A DNA stretch of 64,000 nt. It comes from Rhabdaerophilum calidifontis. GTDB lineage: Bacteria; Pseudomonadota; Alphaproteobacteria; Rhizobiales; Beijerinckiaceae. Each line of letters starts with the position of its first letter. Within the stretch, counting starts at the first letter, position 1. Location of the stretch: contig NZ_VTRS01000004.1 in assembly GCF_008641065.1 (NCBI RefSeq), positions 62,001-126,000 on the forward strand, written 5' to 3'. Positions 34,248 to 43,954 of the stretch are shown here, one piece after another. The position numbers and the translations under genes are program-made. The notes beneath the pieces were generated by a model. The model saw only the letters and a list, made by a program, of their open reading frames with translations, was not told the origin of the DNA and did not search any database.

Positions 34248-36206
34248 ATGAACCGCGAATTTCTCGATCTCTATAATCGCGAATTGCTGCTGCTTTACGA
34301 GCAGGCAAAGGAATTCGCTGAGGAATACCCGGAAATCGCGCAACGGCTCGGCGGGCTTGTTGCCGAACGGACCGACCCGATGGTCGCCGGCCTCCTCGAG
34401 GGCACCGCCTTCCTCGCCGCGCGCGTGCAATTGAAGATGAAGCACGAATTCCCGGAATTCACGGGAAACCTGCTCGAACAGCTGATGCCGGGTGCGCTGG
34501 CACCGACGCCGTCGGCGGTCATGGTGCGCTTCACCCCGAAATTCGGCGATGCCGCGCTCAAGGAAGGCCGCGTCATTCCCCGGCTGAGCATCATCGAGGC
34601 CGTGCATGCACAGAAGGACAACCCGGTCGCCTGCCGGTTCCGGCTTTCGAGCAACGTCACGCTCTGGCCGTTCGAGATCAGCAACGCGCGCTATTTCGCG
34701 GCGGCGGCGCCGCTCCAGGCGCTGCGGGTGCCGCTGACGGCGGCCGCCACCGCCGGGCTTGTGCTCACGCTGCGCCACCGCAGCGTTGCGAACGCGGCGA
34801 ACGAGCTGGCGGGCGGCGCAGCGCCTGAGGACGAGAGCGCGCTTGTCTCCACCTGCCGGACCCGCCGCCTGCCGATCCATTTCCTCGGGCCGGAGGCGGA
34901 TGCGATCGCGCTCCTCGAGCAGATCTTCGCGCGCCGCGTGTCGCTGCATTTCCGCTATCTCGATTCCTTCGGCGACCCGGTGATCCTGCCCGGCGCGGGG
35001 GTGGCGATCCGTCCTGTCGGTTTCGGCGAGGACGAAGCCCTGCTGCCCGTCGATCACCGCCTGTTCCGCGGCTTTGACCTGCTGCGCGAATATTTCATCC
35101 TGCCGCGCAAGTTCCTCGGCATCGAACTTGCCGGGCTCGAGACCGTGCTGCCGCGGATCCGTGCCGCGCAATTCGAGATCGTGCTCGCCTTCTCCGAAGC
35201 CAATGCGCGGCTGCCGGCCTATGCGAAGCCGGAGAACATGGTGCTCTACGCCGCGCCCGCGGTCAACCTGTTCGAGAAGACGACGGATCGCCTGCCGGTG
35301 AAGCCGGGCCTGCACGAATACCATGTCGTGCCCGATCGCAGCCGGCCGCTCGATTACGAACCGCACCGCATCCTCGCCGTGCATGCCCACCGGCCAGGCG
35401 GCAAGGAGAAGCGCCCGGTGCCGCCGCTCTACGGCGCGGCGCTCGACAACGGCGATCCGGCCGAACTCGCCTACACCTTGCGGCGGCTGCCGCGGCGACG
35501 CACCGCCGACGAACGGCGCTATGGCACCGCCTCGGAATATACCGGCACCGAGATGTTCCTGTCGATCTCCACCCCGCTGACGCAGGGCGAGGACCGGGTG
35601 ATGGAACTCTCGGTGCGCGCGCTGTGTTCGAACCGTCACCTGCCGGAATTGCTGCCGGTCGGTTCCGGAAAGGTGGATTTCCGGCTGCTCGACGACACCG
35701 AACTCGCCATTGCCTGCATCGCCGGCCCCACCCCGCCGCGCGAACCGATCGCCGGCCAGAAGCGCGGGCGCGCCGAAACATGGTCGACCGGCTCGACGCT
35801 GTGGCGGCTGCTCAACCTTGCGAGCCTCAACCATCTCGGCTTCGCCAGCCACAACGCTGCCGCCGATGCGCGGATGCTGAAGGAGACGCTGCGCCTCTTC
35901 GCCGATTCCGCCGACAGTGCCACCGAACGGCGGATCGCCGGGTTGCGCGCCATCACCAGCCAGCCGGTGGTCCGCCGGGTGCAGCGCCGCGAGGGGGCGG
36001 GCGTGGCGCGCGGGATCGAGATCGGCGTCACGATCGACGAAGCGGCCTTCGAAGGCTCGGGCATCTTCCTGCTCGGCGCTATCCTCGACGAATTCTTCGC
36101 CGAATACGCGCATCTCAACACCTTCACGCAGATGGTGCTGCGCTCCACGAGCCGCGGCGAGGTGATGCGCTTCGCGCCGCGCCTCGGCCGGAGAGCGGTG
36201 CTGTGA
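34248..36206 (+). CDS. tssF: T6SS baseplate wedge protein TssF
   Basis: Large wedge subunit (VasA/ImpG family). The 652-residue protein starts MNREFLDLYNRELLLLYEQA. It carries EYPEIAQRLGGL, DPMVAGLLEGTAFLAARVQL and FPEFTGNLLEQLMPGALAPT near the N-terminus, and ETWSTGSTLWRLLNLASLNH and FLLGAILDEFFAEYAHLNTF towards the end, all diagnostic. Length is slightly above the usual 580-620. It shares its stop with the tssG start (GTGA), so the two wedge proteins are made in a coupled way. Confidence 0.97.
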   Translation: MNREFLDLYNRELLLLYEQAKEFAEEYPEIAQRLGGLVAERTDPMVAGLLEGTAFLAARVQLKMKHEFPEFTGNLLEQLMPGALAPTPSAVMVRFTPKFGDAALKEGRVIPRLSIIEAVHAQKDNPVACRFRLSSNVTLWPFEISNARYFAAAAPLQALRVPLTAAATAGLVLTLRHRSVANAANELAGGAAPEDESALVSTCRTRRLPIHFLGPEADAIALLEQIFARRVSLHFRYLDSFGDPVILPGAGVAIRPVGFGEDEALLPVDHRLFRGFDLLREYFILPRKFLGIELAGLETVLPRIRAAQFEIVLAFSEANARLPAYAKPENMVLYAAPAVNLFEKTTDRLPVKPGLHEYHVVPDRSRPLDYEPHRILAVHAHRPGGKEKRPVPPLYGAALDNGDPAELAYTLRRLPRRRTADERRYGTASEYTGTEMFLSISTPLTQGEDRVMELSVRALCSNRHLPELLPVGSGKVDFRLLDDTELAIACIAGPTPPREPIAGQKRGRAETWSTGSTLWRLLNLASLNHLGFASHNAAADARMLKETLRLFADSADSATERRIAGLRAITSQPVVRRVQRREGAGVARGIEIGVTIDEAAFEGSGIFLLGAILDEFFAEYAHLNTFTQMVLRSTSRGEVMRFAPRLGRRAVL

Positions 36207-37294
36207 GCGCGGGCGCGCGCCACAACCGGCCGCCGCCGCTGCCGGCCCCGCTCGCCGCCGCGCTGGAAGCCGCGCCGGAGCAGTTCGATTTCTTCGCGGT
36301 GATGCGCGCGCTCGAGGCCGGCAACCCGCAGGCGCCGCGCATCGGCGACAGCGGCGCGCTGCGCGAGGAATATGTCACGCTCGGTCAGGATCCGTTCCTG
36401 GTCTTTCCCGCCTCGAACCTCTCGAAAGCCACGGCGGACCGCGCCGGCCGGTTGCGCGTGCTCGTCCGCTTCCTCGGTTTGCTCGGCCCGCAGGGCGCAT
36501 TGCCGCTGACGACAACCGATGAAGCCCTGACCTATCTTTCGCGCGACGACGAGGCGCTGGCGCGCTTCCTCGATCTGTTCAACAATCGCTTTCTCCAACT
36601 CTTCTTCCGGGCCTGGGCCGATGCGCGGCCGATCGCGCAGGCGGACAGGCCGCGCGAGGACCGGTTCCGGGCCTATATCGGCGCCTCGATCGGCCTCGGC
36701 TCGCCGCTGGCGGCCGATCTCGATTCGGTGCCCGATGCGGTCAAGCTCCGCTTCGCGGGGCTGATGGGCGCGCAGGCCAAGAGCGCGACGCGGCTTGCCG
36801 CCCTGCTCACGGGCGTGTTCGGCACACGCTGCGAGATCGAGGAATTCGTCGGAAGCTGGCTGCTGCTGCCTTTCGGGGAACGGAGCCGGCTCGGCGGGGA
36901 GAATGCCGCGCTCGGCGGCGCGCTGATGCTCGGCGAGCGGATGTTCAGCGTCGCCGACAAGTTCCGCATCCGCATCCATGCCGCGACGCTCGCCGAATAC
37001 GAAACCTACCTGCCGACAGGGCCGCGCGCCGAGCACCTGAGCGACCTCGTGACCTTCCATCTCGGCGAGGCGCTCGATTGGGATGTCGAGCTCGCTTTGC
37101 CCGCCCGCGAGGCAAAACCGATGGTGCTCGGCCGGACCGGCCGGCTGGGCTGGACGTCGTGGATGGCACCGGACTGGTCGATCAGCGGCGATACGATCCG
37201 GCGCGATGCACGTTTCCATGTTCACATGCGGGTCAGGCAGGCCCGCGCGGCGCGCGAGGCGCGCGAATCCGCCAGCGAGGGAGCCCGGGCATGA
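36203..37294 (+). CDS. tssG: T6SS baseplate wedge protein TssG
   Basis: Partner of TssF in the baseplate (VasB/ImpH family). The 363-residue protein reads from a GTG at 36203. It contains FDFFAVMRALEAGNP, ASNLSKATADR, GLLGPQGALPLTTTDEAL, FLDLFNNRFLQLFFRAWADA and the late LPTGPRAEHLSDLVTFHLG, all matching the family. GTG is chosen because it overlaps the tssF stop and gives a normal N-terminus. The stop overlaps the tssH ATG. Confidence 0.96.
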   Translation: MSAGARHNRPPPLPAPLAAALEAAPEQFDFFAVMRALEAGNPQAPRIGDSGALREEYVTLGQDPFLVFPASNLSKATADRAGRLRVLVRFLGLLGPQGALPLTTTDEALTYLSRDDEALARFLDLFNNRFLQLFFRAWADARPIAQADRPREDRFRAYIGASIGLGSPLAADLDSVPDAVKLRFAGLMGAQAKSATRLAALLTGVFGTRCEIEEFVGSWLLLPFGERSRLGGENAALGGALMLGERMFSVADKFRIRIHAATLAEYETYLPTGPRAEHLSDLVTFHLGEALDWDVELALPAREAKPMVLGRTGRLGWTSWMAPDWSISGDTIRRDARFHVHMRVRQARAAREARESASEGARA

Positions 37295-39939
37295 CCGATA
37301 TCAGCCTTGAGAATGTTGCCGGCAAATTGAATCGTGTCGGCTATGATGCCTTCCTTCAGGCCATGCGGCTCGCGAAATCGGCCGGGAACCGCCATGTCGA
37401 GCTGGCGCATTGGCTCTTTCCGCTGCTCCAGGCGGAGGGAACGGACATTCCGGTTATCGCCGACCATTTCAAGCTCGACCGCGCAAAGCTGCTCGCCGAT
37501 TGCCAGAACGTCATCGCCGGCTTCCGTCGCAACGAGAGCGAGATGCCGGGCGTATCGAACACGATCGTCGACCTGCTCGATCGCGGCTGGCATTACGCGA
37601 CGCTGTTCTTCGGCGAGGTGCAGATCCGCTCCGGGCATCTGCTGCTCGCGGCGTTGAAATCACCGGAATTGCGGCGGGCGTTGCTGGCCGTGTCACCGGA
37701 ATTCCAGAAGATCAATACCGACACCTTCGCCGCCGAGCATCGGCGATTGCTCGCGCGCTCCGCCGAGGAGGCGATGCGGCCGATGGACGGCGCCGGGATC
37801 ACCCCAGAGCCGGGCGCGGGGGCGAAGGGCACCACGGCGCTGGACCGCTTCAGCCAGGACCTGACGGCCAGGGCGCGGGCCGGCGGCATGGATCCGGTTC
37901 TCGGACGGGATGACGAGATCCGGCAGATCATCGACGTGCTGCTGCGCCGGCGCCAGAACAACCCGATCCTCACCGGCGAGGCCGGCGTCGGGAAGACCGC
38001 CGTGGTCGAGGGGCTCGCGCAGCGGATCGTGGCCGGGGACGTGCCTCCGGCCTTGCGCGACGTGCGGCTCTGCGCGCTCGATGTCGGGCTGATGCAGGCG
38101 GGCGCCTCGATGAAGGGCGAGTTCGAGCAGCGGCTGCGCTCGGTGATCGACGAGGTGCAGGCCTCGCCCATTCCGGTGATCCTCTTCATCGACGAGGCGC
38201 ATACCTTGATCGGCGCGGGCGGCGCGGCCGGCACCGGCGATGCCGCCAACCTGCTCAAGCCGCCGCTGGCGCGCGGCACGCTGCGCACCATCGCCGCGAC
38301 GACCTGGTCGGAATACCGGCAATATATCGAGAAGGACCCGGCGCTGACGCGGCGCTTCCAGCCGGTGCAGATCGACGAGCCGGATGCGCAGCGCTGCTGC
38401 GACATGCTGCGCGGCATCCTGAAGCCGATGGAGGCGCATCACGGCGTGCGCATCGCCGATGCCGCGATCACGGCCGCGGTGATGCTCTCGCAGCGCTATA
38501 TCCCCGCCCGGCAATTGCCCGACAAGGCCGTGAGCCTGCTCGACACGGCCTGCGCGCGGGTCGCGATCAGCCAGAGCACGATCCCCGCCGGCATCGAGGA
38601 GCTGCGCGCCGCCCTCGCCGCCCGCGCCAAGGAGCGCGCTGCGCTCGTCAAGGATGCGGAACTCGGCGCCGACAATGCCCGGCGCATCGCCGAAATCGAG
38701 GCCGAGACCGAGAGGCTGGCCGCGGCCCTCGCGGCGCGCGAGGCGGACCATGCGCGGGAAAAGGCGCTGATCGACGAGATCCTGGCGCTGCGCGGCAGGC
38801 TCGGCGAGGCGATTTCCGATACCGAAGCCGCCCAGCGCGAGGCGGTGATGCAATCCCTGCGTGCCAAGGCGCGGGAACTCGATGCGCTGGCGCCCGAGAG
38901 CCGGATGATCTTCCCGCATGTCGACGCGGACACGGTCGCCGCCATCGTCTCGGACTGGACGGGGATCCCGGTCGGGCGGATGGTCAAGGACGAGATCGAG
39001 GCGGTGCTCACGCTGCCGGACATGCTCAACCGTCGCGTCGTCGGGCAGAACCACGGTCTTGCGATGATCGCGAAGCGGATCGAGACCAGCCGCGCCAAGC
39101 TCGACAACCCTTCCAAGCCGATCGGCGTCTTCATGCTCTGCGGGCCCTCCGGCGTCGGCAAGACCGAAACCGCACTCGCGCTGGCCGAGGCGCTCTACGG
39201 TGGCGAGCAGAATATCATCACCATCAACATGAGCGAGTTCCAGGAGGCGCATACCGTCTCCACGCTCAAGGGCGCCCCGCCCGGCTATGTCGGCTATGGC
39301 GAGGGCGGACGGCTGACGGAAGCCGTGCGCCGCAAGCCCTATTCCGTGGTGCTGCTCGACGAGGTGGAGAAGGCGCATCCGGACGTACACGAGATCTTCT
39401 TCCAGGTCTTCGACAAGGGCATGATGGAGGACGGGACCGGACGGCGGATCGATTTCCGCAACACGCTGATCATCCTCACCTCGAATGTCGGCACCGAGCG
39501 GCTGATGCATCTCGCGGCGAAGGAGGAATTCCGCTCCGACCCGGAGAAGCTCGCCGCCGCGCTCAAGCCGGATCTCCTGGAGGTATTCCCGCCGGCCCTG
39601 CTCGGGCGCATCGTGACGATTCCCTATTTCCCGCTCTCGCCGGAGATGCTTGGCGGCATCGTCCGGCTCCAGCTCGGCCGGATAGAGAAGCGGATCCGCG
39701 AGAACCACGGCGCGGCCTTCACCTATGACGCGGCGGTGGTCGAGAAGATCGTCGGGCTGTGCAACGATCCCGCCAGCGGCGGACGCATGGTCGACAACAT
39801 TCTGACCAACGCCATCCTGCCGGAGATGTCGCGGCGCATCCTCGGACTTCAGGTCGAGCGGAAGGCGCTGGAGCGCATCCATGTCGGGGTGGAGGACGGC
39901 GTCTTCACCTTCCTCGCGACCGGAAGCGATGCCGGCTGA
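37291..39939 (+). CDS. tssH: T6SS ATPase TssH (ClpV)
   Basis: AAA+ disaggregase that recycles the contracted sheath. The 882-residue protein has an N domain (about 1-155), AAA1 with Walker A GEAGVGKT (229-236), VILFIDEAHTLIGAG and ROQ-like RGTLRTIAATTWSEYRQYIE. A ClpB-like middle region follows, then AAA2 with GPSGVGKTETALALAEALYG, GAPPGYVGYGEGG and LLDEVEKAHPDV. The ATG at 37291 overlaps the tssG stop and gives the ClpV-type N-terminus MTDISLENVAGKLN. ClpV rather than ClpB follows from the N domain and the genetic context. It ends the operon and converges with mbfA (11-bp gap). Confidence 0.97.
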   Translation: MTDISLENVAGKLNRVGYDAFLQAMRLAKSAGNRHVELAHWLFPLLQAEGTDIPVIADHFKLDRAKLLADCQNVIAGFRRNESEMPGVSNTIVDLLDRGWHYATLFFGEVQIRSGHLLLAALKSPELRRALLAVSPEFQKINTDTFAAEHRRLLARSAEEAMRPMDGAGITPEPGAGAKGTTALDRFSQDLTARARAGGMDPVLGRDDEIRQIIDVLLRRRQNNPILTGEAGVGKTAVVEGLAQRIVAGDVPPALRDVRLCALDVGLMQAGASMKGEFEQRLRSVIDEVQASPIPVILFIDEAHTLIGAGGAAGTGDAANLLKPPLARGTLRTIAATTWSEYRQYIEKDPALTRRFQPVQIDEPDAQRCCDMLRGILKPMEAHHGVRIADAAITAAVMLSQRYIPARQLPDKAVSLLDTACARVAISQSTIPAGIEELRAALAARAKERAALVKDAELGADNARRIAEIEAETERLAAALAAREADHAREKALIDEILALRGRLGEAISDTEAAQREAVMQSLRAKARELDALAPESRMIFPHVDADTVAAIVSDWTGIPVGRMVKDEIEAVLTLPDMLNRRVVGQNHGLAMIAKRIETSRAKLDNPSKPIGVFMLCGPSGVGKTETALALAEALYGGEQNIITINMSEFQEAHTVSTLKGAPPGYVGYGEGGRLTEAVRRKPYSVVLLDEVEKAHPDVHEIFFQVFDKGMMEDGTGRRIDFRNTLIILTSNVGTERLMHLAAKEEFRSDPEKLAAALKPDLLEVFPPALLGRIVTIPYFPLSPEMLGGIVRLQLGRIEKRIRENHGAAFTYDAAVVEKIVGLCNDPASGGRMVDNILTNAILPEMSRRILGLQVERKALERIHVGVEDGVFTFLATGSDAG

Positions 39940-39950
39940 ACAGGCCGCGC

Positions 39951-40955
39951 TCAGGCGCTGCCGATGAAGATGCCGGCGAGCAGGACCATCGTGCCGCCGA
40001 CCACGACCTGGAACACCGAGCGCAGGAACGGCGTTTCCATATAATGCGTGCGGATCCAGGCGATCGCCACGAGTTCTGCCGCGACGATCAGCGCCGCCGT
40101 CAGTGTCGCGATGTGGAAGGCGTTTGGCCAGGAATCCGGCACGAGATAGGGCAGCGTGTGGCCGAGCCCACCGAGCATGGTCATCAGCCCGCAGACGAGG
40201 CCCCGCAGCCAGGGCGCGCCGCGCCCGGAAATGATGCCGTCATCGCTCATCGCCTCGGTGATGCCCATCGAGATCCCGGCCCCGACGGAGGCGGCGAGCC
40301 CGACAAGGAAGGTCTCCTTGTTCGATTGCGTCGCGAAGGCCGCCGCGAAGAGTGGTGCCAGCGTCGAAACCGAGCCGTCGATCAACCCCGCGAGCCCCGG
40401 CTGGACATAGGTGAGCACGATGCGGCGATGGCGCGCCGTGCTTTCTGCATCGCGCGCAGCCTCGGTGAGATGCTCCGCCTCCAGCCGTCCGGCCCGCTCC
40501 TCGTGGCCGCGCTCGGCCTCGGCGAGATGGTTGAACAGCGCGCGAAGCCGGGCATCGCGGGAGCGTGCCGCCGCCGCGGCATAGAAGGTCTCCGCGCGGC
40601 GCTCGCGGGCCGTGGCTTCGGACCGCATCCGCTCCGGCTGCGCCAGGACCGCGCCGGGAGGCGGCGCCGGCATGCGCGGCAGACCCCGGATCTCCTCGGT
40701 GCGGATCGGCGGCAGGATGTCGCCGAAACGCTCGCGATAGAGCGCGAGCAAGGAATCGCGATGCGCGCGCTCCTCCGCGGCCATGGCGGCGAAAAACCCG
40801 GCCGAGGCGGGATAGGAGCCGGCGCAGGCATCCGCAAAATCCTGGTAGCGGCGCGCATCGTCCTCCTCGCTGAAAACGGCCAGGGCAATCAGTTCCCGTT
40901 CGGTCAGATCGTCGATCGACCGGCGGCGGAACGGGAGAATCGCGGACATGGGCAT
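39951..40955 (-). CDS. mbfA: Membrane-bound ferritin-like iron exporter MbfA (erythrin-VIT1 family)
   Basis: Inner-membrane protein that exports iron under iron excess or peroxide stress in characterised alphaproteobacteria. The 334-residue protein has an N-terminal ferritin-like (erythrin) domain with diiron-type motifs EEDDARRYQDF (about residues 30-40), EERAHRDSLL (about 61-70) and AERGHEERA (about 145-153). A C-terminal VIT1/CCC1-type domain follows (about 175-334) with several membrane helices and GLIDGSVSTLAPLFAAAF, ASVGAGISMGITEAMSDDG. An Irr-type iron control element lies 19-35 bp upstream of the start, so low-iron repression by Irr is expected. The ATG at 40955 or the second at 40949 are both possible. 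It follows mutS by 104 bp on the same strand. Confidence 0.93.
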   Translation of the reverse strand: MPMSAILPFRRRSIDDLTERELIALAVFSEEDDARRYQDFADACAGSYPASAGFFAAMAAEERAHRDSLLALYRERFGDILPPIRTEEIRGLPRMPAPPPGAVLAQPERMRSEATARERRAETFYAAAAARSRDARLRALFNHLAEAERGHEERAGRLEAEHLTEAARDAESTARHRRIVLTYVQPGLAGLIDGSVSTLAPLFAAAFATQSNKETFLVGLAASVGAGISMGITEAMSDDGIISGRGAPWLRGLVCGLMTMLGGLGHTLPYLVPDSWPNAFHIATLTAALIVAAELVAIAWIRTHYMETPFLRSVFQVVVGGTMVLLAGIFIGSA

Positions 40956-40973
40956 GGCAGGACCGGCGCATGA

Positions 40974-40990
40974 TTTAGAATAAATCTAAA
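40974..40990 (-). promoter_or_regulatory. Iron control element (ICE), candidate Irr-binding site upstream of mbfA
   Basis: The plus strand reads TTTAGAATAAATCTAAA, an almost perfect inverted repeat matching the ICE pattern TTTAGAA-N3-TTCTAAA at 13 of 14 fixed positions. It begins 19 bp upstream of the mbfA start codon, where it would overlap the promoter or transcription start. It stands out as an A/T-rich patch in very GC-rich DNA. mbfA is a known Irr target in other alphaproteobacteria, so site and gene support each other. Confidence 0.8.
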
Positions 40991-41059
40991 CTAGGCGCTC
41001 AAATCCCCCGCCGCAAGAGGCCGCGTCGCATGATTGCCGGCCGCGGCCATGCGTCGCGC

Positions 41060-43783
41060 TCAGGTCGCCGGGTCCGCCAGAGCCTTGAGGCGGTAGAGCG
41101 CGTCGAGTGCCTCGCGCGGGGTCATCTCGTCCGGCCGGATCGCGTCGAGCGCGGCGCGCAAAGCGTCCGGGGCGGGCGGTGGCTGGACGGCACGAAACAG
41201 CGGCAGGTCATCCACGAGCCGCGTCACGGGGGCGGCGCGATCCGCCTTCTCCAGTTCGGCGAGGATGGCGCCTGCGCGGCGGATGACGCCCGGCGGCAGC
41301 CCGGCCAGCTTCGCGACCTGGATGCCGTAGGAGCGGTCGGCAGCCCCGGGAACCACCTCGTGCAGGAAGACGACATCGCCCTTGTAGGTGGCGACCTTCA
41401 TCGTCACCGGATGCAGGCGCCCGAGCTTCGCCGAAAGGGCGGTGAGTTCATGGAAATGCGTCGCGAACAGCGCCCGGCAGCGGTTGACATCATGCAGGTG
41501 CTCGATCGCCGCCCAGGCGATCGACAGTCCGTCATAGGTCGCGGTGCCGCGGCCGATCTCGTCGAGGATCACCAGCGCCCGCGGGCCGGCCTGATTGAGG
41601 ATCGCCGCGGTCTCGACCATCTCGACCATGAAGGTCGAACGTCCGCGCGCGAGGTCGTCCGCCGCGCCGACGCGGCTGAACAGGCGATCGACGATGCCGA
41701 TCCGCGCCCGCCGCGCCGGAACGAAGGCGCCCATCTGCGCGAGAATGGCGATCAGCGCATTCTGGCGGAGATAGGTCGATTTGCCGGCCATGTTGGCGCC
41801 CGTCACCAGCAGGATCCGCCCGGCGCCGCCCGGATCCTCGGGCGAAAGATCGCAGGGATTGGCGATGAAGGCGCTGCCGCCCCGCTGCATCGCGCGCTCG
41901 ACGACCGGATGACGCCCCTCCTCGATCGCGAAGGTGGCATCCTCGGTGATTTCCGGACGCGTCCAGCCGCCGCGATCGGCGATCTCGGCGAGACCGGCGA
42001 GGACATCAAGCGTCGCGAGCGCCTCGGCGCCGGCGCGGATCGCAGCGTCGGCGGCCGCGATTTCGGCGGCGAAGGCGGCGAAATGGTCGAGTTCCCGCTG
42101 CAAGGCACGCCCCGAAGCCTCGCCGATCCGATGTTCGAGCGCGGAGAGTTCGGCGGTCGAGAAGCGCATCGCCCCGGCCATGGTCTGGCGGTGGACGAAG
42201 GTCGCGGCGAGCGGCGGGCGCAGCATCGCCTCGCCGACCGCCTGCGGCACCTCGACGAAATAGCCGAGCTGGTTGTTGTGCTTGATCCGCAGCCCGCGCG
42301 CGCCGGTCTCCTCGGCGTAGCGCGTCTGGAGCCCGGCAATCACCGCGCGGGAATTGTCGCGCAGCGCGTGCAACTCGTCGAGAACGGCATCGAAACCGGG
42401 GCGGATGAAGCCGCCATCCCGCTTCTGGAGCGGCACATCCTCCCGCAGCGCCGCGAGCAGGCCGGCTCCGAGCGCCGCCGGCGCCGCGAGCAGCGCATGG
42501 CCCAGCCGCGCGAGCATTTCCGGAAGATCGGGGCGTGCTGTGAGGCGGGCGGCGATCCCCTCGCACTCGACCAGCGCCTGACCGATCGCGATCAGGTCGC
42601 GGGGGCCGGCCCGATCGAGTGCGAGGCGTGCGAGCGACCGCGGCATGTCCGGGCAGCGCCGGAGCCGCTGCCGAAGATCGCGGCGGGCCTCGCCATCCGC
42701 GACCAGCGCCGAGACCGCGTCATGCCGGGCCCGGATCGCGCCGGGATCGGTCAGCGGGCCGGCCAGCCATTGCGCGAGCAGGCGTCCGCCGCCGGGGCTC
42801 ACCGTCTCGTCGATGGTCGCGAGCAGGCTCCCCTCGCGCGCGCCGCCGAGCGTGCGCACCAGTTCGAGATTGGCGCGCGTCGCGGCGTCGATGGCCATGG
42901 TCGCCGAACGGGCGATGCGACGCGGCGGCATCAGCGGCGGACGGGCCTGAAGCTGGGTCCGTTCGAGATAGACGATGATCGCGGCGAGCGCGGCGATTTC
43001 GGGGCGGCTGAATGTGCCGAAGCCGGCCAGCGTCGCGACCCCGTAATAGGCAGCGACACGGCTCTCGCCGCTCGCCGGGTCGAAGCCCTCGCGCGGAAGC
43101 CGCGTGACGGCGGCGCGCGGATCGTTCAGCAGCCCGGAAAGCGCCGGATCTTCGCGGAGTGCATCCGGAACCAGCAATTCGCTCGGATCAAGCCGGTCGA
43201 TCTCGCCGGCAAGGTCGGCGGCGTCCACCAAGGCGAGCCGGCATTCGCCTGTCGAGATGTCGACGGCAGCCAGGGCGTAATCATGGCTGCCGCCCTCGGC
43301 CTTCTGTCGCGCCAGCGCGACGAGCATGTTGGCGCGGCGCGCGTCAAGCAGCCCCTCCTCGGTGATGGTGCCGGGGGTGACGATGCGGACGACATCGCGC
43401 CTCACCACGGCCTTGGCGCCGCGCTTGCGCGCCTCGGCCGGGTCTTCGAGCTGCTCGCACACCGCCACGCGATGCCCGGCGGCGATGAGGCGCTGGAGAT
43501 ATTCGTCGGCGCGAACGACCGGCACCCCGCACATCGGGATATCCTGCCCGGCATGCCGGCCACGCTTCGTGAGCACGATGCCGAGGGTCCGCGCGGCGAT
43601 CTCGGCATCGGCGAAGAACAATTCGTAGAAATCGCCCATCCGGTAGAACAGCAGGCAATCCGGGTTTGCGGCCTTGATCTCGATATATTGCGCCATCGAG
43701 GGCGTTGCCCGCGCCGCTTCGTTGTGCACGGGCGACGGCGCCTCGTAAGGCTCCTGCGGCGGATCAAAGGCGGGGTCGCGCAT
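41060..43783 (-). CDS. mutS: DNA mismatch repair protein MutS
   Basis: Mismatch-recognition ATPase, 907 residues. The N-terminal mismatch-binding domain shows [20 protein letters not shown], containing the Phe-x-Glu motif (FYE), and [14 protein letters not shown]. The C-terminal ATPase has Walker [29 protein letters not shown] and [19 protein letters not shown], followed by THFHELTAL. The C-terminal part ends in the expected helix-turn-helix dimer region. The start at 43783 places a short unconserved N-terminus before the typical core; an internal ATG nearer the core (MAQYIEIKA) is possible. It is divergent from maeB. Confidence 0.97.
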   Translation of the reverse strand: MRDPAFDPPQEPYEAPSPVHNEAARATPSMAQYIEIKAANPDCLLFYRMGDFYELFFADAEIAARTLGIVLTKRGRHAGQDIPMCGVPVVRADEYLQRLIAAGHRVAVCEQLEDPAEARKRGAKAVVRRDVVRIVTPGTITEEGLLDARRANMLVALARQKAEGGSHDYALAAVDISTGECRLALVDAADLAGEIDRLDPSELLVPDALREDPALSGLLNDPRAAVTRLPREGFDPASGESRVAAYYGVATLAGFGTFSRPEIAALAAIIVYLERTQLQARPPLMPPRRIARSATMAIDAATRANLELVRTLGGAREGSLLATIDETVSPGGGRLLAQWLAGPLTDPGAIRARHDAVSALVADGEARRDLRQRLRRCPDMPRSLARLALDRAGPRDLIAIGQALVECEGIAARLTARPDLPEMLARLGHALLAAPAALGAGLLAALREDVPLQKRDGGFIRPGFDAVLDELHALRDNSRAVIAGLQTRYAEETGARGLRIKHNNQLGYFVEVPQAVGEAMLRPPLAATFVHRQTMAGAMRFSTAELSALEHRIGEASGRALQRELDHFAAFAAEIAAADAAIRAGAEALATLDVLAGLAEIADRGGWTRPEITEDATFAIEEGRHPVVERAMQRGGSAFIANPCDLSPEDPGGAGRILLVTGANMAGKSTYLRQNALIAILAQMGAFVPARRARIGIVDRLFSRVGAADDLARGRSTFMVEMVETAAILNQAGPRALVILDEIGRGTATYDGLSIAWAAIEHLHDVNRCRALFATHFHELTALSAKLGRLHPVTMKVATYKGDVVFLHEVVPGAADRSYGIQVAKLAGLPPGVIRRAGAILAELEKADRAAPVTRLVDDLPLFRAVQPPPAPDALRAALDAIRPDEMTPREALDALYRLKALADPAT

Positions 43784-43954
43784 CAGGCGTTCGGCTTCCG
43801 GAATGATCCGGTCGAGTTACCACGCCGCCGGCGCGATTCCGAATCCGGCGCCGGATTTTGCCTCGGTCGCGGCTTGAGCATTGGGGACAACGCCAATACG
43901 GTGTTCAGCCCGCCCCCAGAAGGCGCCCTTCCGGAAACGCCCGAGTTGCTCCCG

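Noticed and set aside
41030-43954. Upstream extension of the maeB frame across the mutS antisense strand
   Set aside because: The MaeB family starts at about 43955, and the extension matches no protein family; mutS on the opposite strand is certain.
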